Shown here: piece by piece, positions 13,346 to 18,344 of the stretch
Layout of the letters: every line of letters begins with the position of its first letter
How positions within the stretch are numbered: position 1 is the stretch's first letter
Assembly (NCBI GenBank): GCA_038213835.1
Contig: JBBQSN010000065.1
Coordinates: 1 to 18,344 of the forward strand
Origin: JBBQSN01 sp038213835
GTDB taxonomy: Bacteria; Actinomycetota; Actinomycetes; Actinomycetales; CAWJMD01
Direction of reading: 5' to 3'
DNA: 18,344 bases
Made by a program: the position numbers and the translations under genes
Notes under the pieces: model-generated
The model's input: the letters and a program-made list of their open reading frames with translations, nothing else
Databases searched by the model: none
Told to the model about the DNA's origin: nothing

Positions 13346-15259
13346 GTGAGCGACCTCGAGCAGCACGACTACGACGTCCTGGTGATCGGCGCCGGAGGAG
13401 CCGGCTTGCGGGCCGCCATCGAGGCGCGCGAGCAGGGGCTGCGGACCGCGATCATCTGCAAGTCGTTGTTCGGCAAGGCGCACACGGTGATGGCCGAGGG
13501 CGGCATCGCGGCCTCGATGGGCAACGTCAACTCCAAGGACAGCTGGCAGGTCCACTTCCGCGACACCCTGCGCGGGGGCAAGTTCCTGAACAACCCGCGG
13601 ATGGCCGAGCTGCACGCGCAGGAGGCGCCGCAACGGGTCTGGGAGCTTGAGACCTACGGCGCCCTGTTCGACCGCACTCCCGACGGCCGTATCTCGCAGC
13701 GCAACTTCGGCGGCCACGAGTACCCGCGCCTCGCCCACGTCGGTGACCGCACCGGGCTCGAGCTGATCCGCACGCTGCAGCAGAAGATCGTCTCGCTCCA
13801 GCAGGACGACGAGCGCGAGAGCGGTGACCCCGAGTCGCGGCTCAAGGTCTTCGCCGAGCTCACCATCACAGACCTGCTCCTGGACGACGGACGCGTCAGC
13901 GGCGGCGTCGGCTACTGGCGCGAGTCGGGCCGGTTCGTCGTGTTCCGCGCTCCCGCAGTCATCCTCGCCACGGGGGGCATCGGCAAGTCGTTCAAGGTGA
14001 CGTCGAACTCGTGGGAGTACACCGGCGACGGCCTCGGGCTCGCCCTGCGCGCCGGCGCATCGATCCTCAACATGGAGTTCATCCAGTTCCACCCGACCGG
14101 CATGGTCTGGCCCCCGTCGGTCAAGGGGATCCTCGTCACCGAGTCGGTGCGCGGCGACGGCGGCGTCCTGCGCAACTCCGAAGGCGATCGGTTCATGTTC
14201 GACCATGTCCCGGAGGTGTTCCGGACCCAGTACGCCCAGTCCGAGGAAGAGGCGGACCGCTGGTACGAGGACCCGGAGAACAACAAGCGGCCGCCTGAGC
14301 TGCTCCCGCGCGACGAGGTGGCGCGCGCGATCAACACCGAGGTCAAGGAGGGGCGCGGGTCCCCGCACGGCGGCGTGTTCCTCGACGTCTCGACCCGGCT
14401 CCCGGCCGAGGTGATCATCAAGAAGCTGCCGTCGATGCACCACCAGTTCAAGGAGCTGGCCGACGTCGACATCACGGCCGAGCCGATGGAGGTCGGTCCG
14501 ACCTGCCACTACGTGATGGGCGGCGTGGAGGTCGACGCCGACACCGCGGCGGCGACCGTCCCCGGGCTGTTCGCGGCCGGTGAGGTCGCCGGCGGCATGC
14601 ACGGGTCCAACCGGCTGGGCGGCAACTCGCTCTCCGACCTTCTCGTCTTCGGACGCCGTGCCGGCACCGGCGCGGCCGAGTACCTCGGCACGCTCGCCGA
14701 GCGACCAACGGTCAGCGACGCCGACGTCCTCGCCGCCACGGAGCGTGCCGTGTCCCCGTTCGACCCGCCCGCTGACGGCGCGGTCTCCGAGAACCCGTAC
14801 ACCGTGCACACCGACCTGCAGCAGACGATGAACGACCTGGTCGGCATCATCCGCCGCGAGGGCGAGATCCAGCAGGCGCTCGACCGGCTCGACCAGCTCG
14901 AGGAGCGGGCCGCCCGCGTCTCGGTCGAGGGGCACCGGCAGTTCAACCCCGGCTGGCACCTGGCCCTCGACCTGCAGAACATGGTGCTGGTGTCCCGCTG
15001 CGTGGCGATGGCCGCGCTCGAGCGCACCGAGAGCCGCGGCGGCCACACCCGCGAGGACCACCCGGGGATGGACCCGGACTGGCGCGGGGTGAACCTCGTC
15101 TGCCGGGTCGGCCCCGACGGCCTGGTCACGATGACACGGCAACCCGTCCCGGGGATCCGGCCCGACCTGCTCGACCTGTTCGAGGACTCCGAGCTGAGCA
15201 AGTACCTCACCGCGGACGAGCTGTCCGGACGCGGCACGGCGGACGGGGAGGACGCATGA
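13346..15259 (+). CDS. sdhA: Succinate dehydrogenase/fumarate reductase flavoprotein subunit
   Basis: 637 residues, membrane-associated on the cytosolic side. Oxidises succinate to fumarate with covalently bound FAD. The dinucleotide-binding GAGGAGLRAA lies near the N-terminus (15-24). The FAD-attaching histidine is H46 in KAHTVMAEGGIA. Substrate-site blocks are QFHPTG, ESVRGDGGVLRN, and HYVMGGVEVD in the capping region. GSNRLGGNSLSDLLVFGRRAG is the usual C-terminal FAD block (all in family order). GTG 13346 is the only sensible start in frame. AGAAGG at 13325-13330 is 15 nt away, an unusually wide spacing. The stop overlaps sdhB as ATGA. Size and partners fit the Sdh1 type of mycobacteria (Rv0248c). 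Confidence 0.96.
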   Translation: MSDLEQHDYDVLVIGAGGAGLRAAIEAREQGLRTAIICKSLFGKAHTVMAEGGIAASMGNVNSKDSWQVHFRDTLRGGKFLNNPRMAELHAQEAPQRVWELETYGALFDRTPDGRISQRNFGGHEYPRLAHVGDRTGLELIRTLQQKIVSLQQDDERESGDPESRLKVFAELTITDLLLDDGRVSGGVGYWRESGRFVVFRAPAVILATGGIGKSFKVTSNSWEYTGDGLGLALRAGASILNMEFIQFHPTGMVWPPSVKGILVTESVRGDGGVLRNSEGDRFMFDHVPEVFRTQYAQSEEEADRWYEDPENNKRPPELLPRDEVARAINTEVKEGRGSPHGGVFLDVSTRLPAEVIIKKLPSMHHQFKELADVDITAEPMEVGPTCHYVMGGVEVDADTAAATVPGLFAAGEVAGGMHGSNRLGGNSLSDLLVFGRRAGTGAAEYLGTLAERPTVSDADVLAATERAVSPFDPPADGAVSENPYTVHTDLQQTMNDLVGIIRREGEIQQALDRLDQLEERAARVSVEGHRQFNPGWHLALDLQNMVLVSRCVAMAALERTESRGGHTREDHPGMDPDWRGVNLVCRVGPDGLVTMTRQPVPGIRPDLLDLFEDSELSKYLTADELSGRGTADGEDA

Positions 15260-16011
15260 GCTACGACGCGCGGTTCCGGGTGTGGCGCGGCGACGCCGAC
15301 GACGGCGACCTGCAGGACTACACGGTCGAGGTGAACGAGGGCGAGGTCGTCCTCGACATCATCCACCGGCTCCAGGCCACGCAGTCGCAGGACCTCGCCG
15401 TTCGCTGGAACTGCAAGGCCGGCAAGTGCGGCTCGTGCAGCGCCGAGATCAACGGCCGTCCCCGACTGCTGTGCATGACCCGGATGAGCACCTTCACCGA
15501 GGACGAGACGATCACCGTCACGCCCCTGCGCGCTTTCCCGGTGGTCAAGGACCTCGTCACCGACGTCTCGTTCAACTACCGCAAGGCCCGCGAGATCCCG
15601 TCCTTCGCTCCTCCGGAAGGCCTCGAGCCCGGGGAGTACCGGATGGCCCAGGTCGACGTCGAGCGCTCGCAGGAGTTCCGCAAGTGCATCGAGTGCTTCC
15701 TGTGCCAGGACGTCTGCCACGTGGTGCGCGACCACGAGGACAACAAGGCGGCCTTCGCCGGGCCCCGCTTCCTGATGCGGATCGCCGAGCTCGAGATGCA
15801 CCCGCTCGACGCCCGCGACCGTCGTGACGCCGCCCAGGACGAGCACGGCCTCGGCTTCTGCAACATCACCAAGTGCTGCACCGAGGTCTGCCCGGAGCAC
15901 ATCAAGATCACCGACAACGCGCTGATCCCGATGAAGGAGCGCGTGGTCGACCGCAGGTACGACCCGCTGGTGTGGTTGGGCTCGAAGATCAGTCGCAGGT
16001 CGGGCGCCTGA
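15256..16011 (+). CDS. sdhB: Succinate dehydrogenase/fumarate reductase iron-sulfur subunit
   Basis: 251 residues. Carries electrons from the flavin to the quinone site through three clusters, all of whose cysteines are visible: [2Fe-2S] at C53, C58, C61 and C73 (CKAGKCGSC...LLC); [4Fe-4S] at C144, C147, C150 and C154 (CIECFLCQDVC); and [3Fe-4S] at C202, C208 and C212 (CNITKCCTEVCP). The order ferredoxin domain then helical domain is normal. ATG 15256 overlaps the sdhA stop. The stop overlaps a CTG in the mpg frame. Matches the size of M. tuberculosis Rv0247c. Direction of the reaction (succinate oxidation or fumarate reduction) cannot be read from the sequence. Confidence 0.96.
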   Translation: MSYDARFRVWRGDADDGDLQDYTVEVNEGEVVLDIIHRLQATQSQDLAVRWNCKAGKCGSCSAEINGRPRLLCMTRMSTFTEDETITVTPLRAFPVVKDLVTDVSFNYRKAREIPSFAPPEGLEPGEYRMAQVDVERSQEFRKCIECFLCQDVCHVVRDHEDNKAAFAGPRFLMRIAELEMHPLDARDRRDAAQDEHGLGFCNITKCCTEVCPEHIKITDNALIPMKERVVDRRYDPLVWLGSKISRRSGA

Positions 16012-16664
16012 GCCTGCCCGCCGACCCGGGGCCGGACGCCCTCGGCCGACTGCTCTCGCGCCCTGTCCTCCACGTCGCCCCGCGGCTGCTCGGCGCAGTG
16101 GTCCGGCACGAGCAGGTGGACGGCGCGGTGGGCGTCCGCGTCACCGAGGTCGAGGCCTACGCGGGCGAGGACGACCCCGGGTCTCACGCCTTCCGGGGCC
16201 GCACTCCGCGCACCGCGGTCATGTTCGCTGCGTCGGGGCACCTGTACGTGTACTTCAGCTACGGCATGCACTGGTGCGTGAACGTCGTCACCGGACCGCG
16301 CGGCCAGGCGTCCGCGGTGCTGCTGCGGGCGGGCGAGGTGGTCGAGGGTCACGACCTCGCGCGGTCCCGACGTCCCACCGCGCGCACGGACCGGGACCTC
16401 GCCCGGGGACCCGCGCGCCTGGCCCAGACCCTCGGACTCACGGGGGAGCAGGACGGCGCCGACCTGCGGTCGTCCGCCGTTCGCCTGGTGCCGCGGCGCC
16501 GGATGGTGCCGACGGCCCGGGTGCGCACGGGACCCAGGGTCGGGGTGTCCGGCGACGGTGGCGACGCCGGCCGCTTCCCGTGGCGGTTCTGGCTGGACGA
16601 CGAGCCGACGGTCTCGGTCTACCGGCGCGGCGTCCCGCGGGGCGAACCGCGTCGCGGGGGGTGA
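16008..16664 (+). CDS. mpg: DNA-3-methyladenine glycosylase (AAG/MPG family)
   Basis: About 218 residues. Removes alkylated purines from DNA in base-excision repair. Family blocks in order: RLLGAVV, then TEVEAYAGEDDPGSHAFRG with the catalytic glutamate in VEAY, RTAVMFAASGHLYVYFSYGM and HWCVNVVTG, and RGPARLAQTLGL. The start is a problem. The fold needs residues before RLLG, yet no ATG, GTG or TTG lies in frame between 15972 and 16098. The options are GTG 15972 (overlapping sdhB by 40 nt), CTG 16008 (4-nt CTGA overlap, like most junctions here), or GTG 16098, which would cut into the core. I chose CTG 16008 tentatively. Mpg just before TyrS is the order in mycobacteria as well. Confidence 0.9.
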   Translation: MSLPADPGPDALGRLLSRPVLHVAPRLLGAVVRHEQVDGAVGVRVTEVEAYAGEDDPGSHAFRGRTPRTAVMFAASGHLYVYFSYGMHWCVNVVTGPRGQASAVLLRAGEVVEGHDLARSRRPTARTDRDLARGPARLAQTLGLTGEQDGADLRSSAVRLVPRRRMVPTARVRTGPRVGVSGDGGDAGRFPWRFWLDDEPTVSVYRRGVPRGEPRRGG

Positions 16665-16735
16665 GCTCCATCGGGCAGGCTGGGACGCGCAGCGGCCACG
16701 ACCGGGTGCGTCGCGCGGACCGAGAGGCAGGACCG

Positions 16736-17998
16736 GTGACCGACATCCTCGACGAGCTGCAGTGGCGCGGGCTGGTGGCGCAGACCACCGACGAGGCCGC
16801 GCTGCGCGAGGCGCTCGCGGGCGGGCTCACCGTCTACTGCGGCTTCGACCCGACGGCGCCCTCGCTGCACTTCGGCAACCTGGTCCAGCTGATCGTGCTC
16901 CGGCACCTCCAGCGCGCCGGCCACCGGGTGATCTGCCTGGTCGGGGGCTCGACGGGGCTCATCGGTGACCCGCGGCCCACGTCCGAGCGGGTGCTCAAGA
17001 CCAAGGAGCAGACGGCCGACTGGGTGGCGCGGATCGCCGACCAGGTCCGGCCCTTCCTGGACTTCGACGGCGACGAACCGGCCGTGCTGGTGAACAACCT
17101 GGACTGGACCTCGTCGATCTCCGCGCTCGACTTCCTGCGCGAGGTCGGCAAGCACTTCCGGGTGAACCAGATGATCAAGAAGGACGCCGTCGCCGCGCGG
17201 TTGAACAGCGACGAGGGGATCAGCTACACCGAGTTCAGCTACCAGCTCCTGCAGGGTCTGGACTACCTCGAGCTGTACCGGGCGCACGGGTGCACGCTGC
17301 AGACGGGTGGCAACGACCAGTGGGGGAACCTGACCGCCGGCGTGGACCTGATCCACAAGGTCGAGGGCGCCTCGGTGCACCTGCTGACGACGCCGCTGGT
17401 CACGGACGCCGCCGGCCACAAGTTCGGCAAGTCCGAGGGGAACGCGGTGTGGCTGGGCGCGGACATGACGAGCCCCTACGCGTTCTTCCAGTACTGGGTC
17501 AACGTCGAGGACGCGTCGGTGTTGTCCCTCCTGCGGATCTTCACCGACCGGACGCCGGAGGAGGTGGCCGCTCTCGAGACGGAGGTGGCGCAGCGACCCT
17601 TCGCCCGCGTCGCCCAGCGCACCCTGGCCGCCGACGTGACCACGCTCGTGCACGGGCGGGACGCCACCGAGGCGGTGCAGGCCGCAAGCCGGGCGCTGTT
17701 CGGTCAGGGGGAGCTCGCGGACCTGGACGCCCGCACCCTCTCCGACGCCGCCGGTGAGCTGCCGCGCGCCAGCGTGGGGTTCGACGACCTGGCTGTGGTG
17801 GACCTCCTGGTGGCGACCGGACTGGCGGCCAGCCGCACCGCCGCGCGCCGGACCGTCGCCGAGGGCGGGGCGTACGTCAACAACATCAAGGTCCAGGATG
17901 CGGACGCCGTGCTGGGGGAGGGGGACCTGCTGCACGGGAGGTGGGTCCTGCTGCGGCGTGGACGCAAGACGCTCGCGGCGGTCGACGTCACGGTGTGA
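16736..17998 (+). CDS. tyrS: Tyrosine-tRNA ligase
   Basis: 420 residues, cytosolic class I synthetase charging tRNA-Tyr. The HIGH-type signature is HFGN (45-48) after CGFDPTAPSL. Tyrosine-site residues lie in SYQLLQGLDY (168-177) and QTGGNDQWGN (189-198). The KMSKS equivalent is KFGKS (229-233). A C-terminal S4 RNA-binding domain occupies about 353-420, with ASRTAARRTVAEGGAYVNN. GTG 16736 has GAGAGGCAG at 16722-16730 as ribosome site. The 71 nt between mpg and tyrS show no T-box or attenuator, and I see no promoter there, so it may be read from upstream. A 7-bp hairpin spans its stop codon. Confidence 0.97.
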   Translation: MTDILDELQWRGLVAQTTDEAALREALAGGLTVYCGFDPTAPSLHFGNLVQLIVLRHLQRAGHRVICLVGGSTGLIGDPRPTSERVLKTKEQTADWVARIADQVRPFLDFDGDEPAVLVNNLDWTSSISALDFLREVGKHFRVNQMIKKDAVAARLNSDEGISYTEFSYQLLQGLDYLELYRAHGCTLQTGGNDQWGNLTAGVDLIHKVEGASVHLLTTPLVTDAAGHKFGKSEGNAVWLGADMTSPYAFFQYWVNVEDASVLSLLRIFTDRTPEEVAALETEVAQRPFARVAQRTLAADVTTLVHGRDATEAVQAASRALFGQGELADLDARTLSDAAGELPRASVGFDDLAVVDLLVATGLAASRTAARRTVAEGGAYVNNIKVQDADAVLGEGDLLHGRWVLLRRGRKTLAAVDVTV

Positions 17999-18012
17999 CC
18001 GGGGCCACACCG
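17991..18012 (+). terminator. Hairpin over the tyrS stop, possible terminator
   Basis: CGGTGTG (17991-17997) pairs perfectly with CACACCG (18006-18012) around an 8-nt loop. The tyrS stop codon lies at the top of the stem. No T-run follows, so it would be the T-less kind of terminator often proposed in actinobacteria, or just a chance hairpin in GC-rich DNA. Confidence 0.35.
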
Positions 18013-18123
18013 CGGGGTTCCAGCACCTCGGCTGCCGACCCTTCCGCTCCCTCCGACAGCACGAGGGCCAGACCTGTTGGACTGCAACGCGTCTCGTCCC
18101 CAAGGCCGTAGGGGCCCTCCAAT

Positions 18124-18153
18124 TTGACTCTGTCGAGAACCGCACCGTAATGT
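18124..18153 (+). promoter_or_regulatory. Strong promoter reading rightwards
   Basis: TTGACT (18124-18129) and TAATGT (18148-18153) separated by 18 bp, both close to the housekeeping sigma consensus. They sit in the most AT-rich patch of the window's intergenic DNA. The start would be near 18160. TCTCG (18154-18158) can pair with CGAGA (18168-18172) right at the expected RNA 5' end. Confidence 0.7.
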
Positions 18154-18199
18154 TCTCGAGGTCAGCCCGAGAGGGAGGAACGGACACCCGAGCGGTGGC

Positions 18200-18224
18200 C
18201 GGTCCCCGAGGGCGGTCCCCGAGG
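18200..18224. repeat. 12-bp tandem direct repeat in the leader
   Basis: CGGTCCCCGAGG occurs at 18200-18211 and again at 18213-18224, period 13 bp, between the two candidate promoters. Could be a duplication slip or a paired protein site; nothing more can be said. Confidence 0.6.
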
Positions 18225-18265
18225 CTGGGGCGCAGGGAACGTGGTCATCACGACCATGGAGCCGG

Positions 18266-18274
18266 TGCTACAGT
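18266..18274 (+). promoter_or_regulatory. Possible second promoter (extended -10)
   Basis: TGCTACAGT is an extended -10 (TGnTAnnnT). There is no good -35 at 17-18 bp upstream, which an extended -10 can tolerate. Start would be near 18281. It supports a multi-promoter leader but is weak alone. Confidence 0.35.
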
Positions 18275-18344
18275 CGCGGGCCAGCCGAGAGGCTCCGGCA
18301 GACCCCAGGCGGAACCGACCAGGGAGTTTGACGGAAGCTGAACG

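Larger units (their letters stand above)
18001..18344. other. Non-coding leader region after tyrS, probably upstream of an rRNA operon
   Basis: No gene is supported in the last 343 bp. Instead there are a strong promoter (18124-18153), a second extended -10 (18266-18274), and a further -35-like hexamer at 18328-18333 whose -10 would lie past the window edge. Several stacked promoters with a long untranslated run is typical of rrn promoter regions, and in some actinobacteria tyrS is followed by an rRNA operon. No 16S sequence has begun by 18344, so this remains inference. Confidence 0.5.

Noticed and set aside
13316..15142. 608-codon minus-strand open frame over sdhA
   Set aside because: It lies fully opposite a gene with complete SdhA motifs. 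Its Val/Gly/Arg/Asp-rich sequence is what a GC-rich antisense frame gives.
16665..16735. T-box or other tRNA-sensing leader before tyrS
   Set aside because: Only 71 nt, no T-box motif and no terminator-antiterminator pair visible.
18098..18114. CCCC...GGGG hairpin as a terminator
   Set aside because: Only a 4-bp stem with a 9-nt loop and no T-run directly after; common by chance at this GC content.
18326..18344. Start of the 16S rRNA gene (TTTGACGG resembles TTTGATCC)
   Set aside because: The bases after TTTGA do not follow the conserved 16S 5' end (TCCTGGCTCAG), so it is better read as a -35-like hexamer.
1..18344. CRISPR array, tRNA genes, insertion sequences
   Set aside because: No regularly spaced repeats, no tRNA cloverleaf found by eye, and no transposase frames or terminal inverted repeats.

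Overview
The window comes from a very GC-rich bacterium, almost certainly an actinobacterium. Third codon positions are nearly all G or C, GTG starts are frequent, and most gene junctions overlap by 4 nt (ATGA or GTGA). The order pheT - argC - argJ - argB - argD - argF - argR - argG - argH is the order known from Mycobacterium tuberculosis and relatives. mpg-tyrS is also a familiar actinobacterial pair. A Nocardioidaceae-like or neighbouring lineage is my guess only.

Layout, all on the plus strand: (1) 1-1542, the 3' part of pheT; (2) 1545-2360, a short-chain dehydrogenase apparently read with pheT; (3) 2370-2407, a promoter overlaid by two tandem ARG boxes, with argC probably starting leaderless; (4) 2407-11765, a complete arginine operon from N-acetylglutamate to arginine, carrying its own repressor gene argR and, between argC and argJ, a gene for a small CASTOR-like ACT protein; (5) 11766-12235, 470 bp with no convincing intact gene; (6) 12236-16011, a Sdh1-type succinate:quinone oxidoreductase operon (small acidic protein, membrane anchor, flavoprotein, iron-sulfur protein); (7) mpg and tyrS; (8) 18001-18344, a non-coding stretch with a strong promoter reading off the right edge, probably the start of an rRNA operon.

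The most unusual structure is in the arginine operon. At argB/argD and argD/argF sit two related 66-bp elements (53 of 66 bases identical). Each is exactly a 21-codon mini-ORF whose start overlaps the upstream stop and whose stop overlaps the downstream start. With them included, all ten junctions from argC to argH overlap, so the chain is translationally coupled throughout. The peptides are rich in arginine (5 of 21 residues), partly from codons rare in such genomes.

The genes work together as follows. ArgC, ArgJ, ArgB and ArgD run the acetyl cycle to ornithine. ArgJ recycles the acetyl group, so no argA is needed here. ArgF, ArgG and ArgH then make arginine, and ArgR presumably closes the feedback loop at the ARG boxes before argC. 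The ACT protein is a candidate second amino-acid sensor. The Sdh block is a separate respiratory module lying between the arg cluster and mpg-tyrS.
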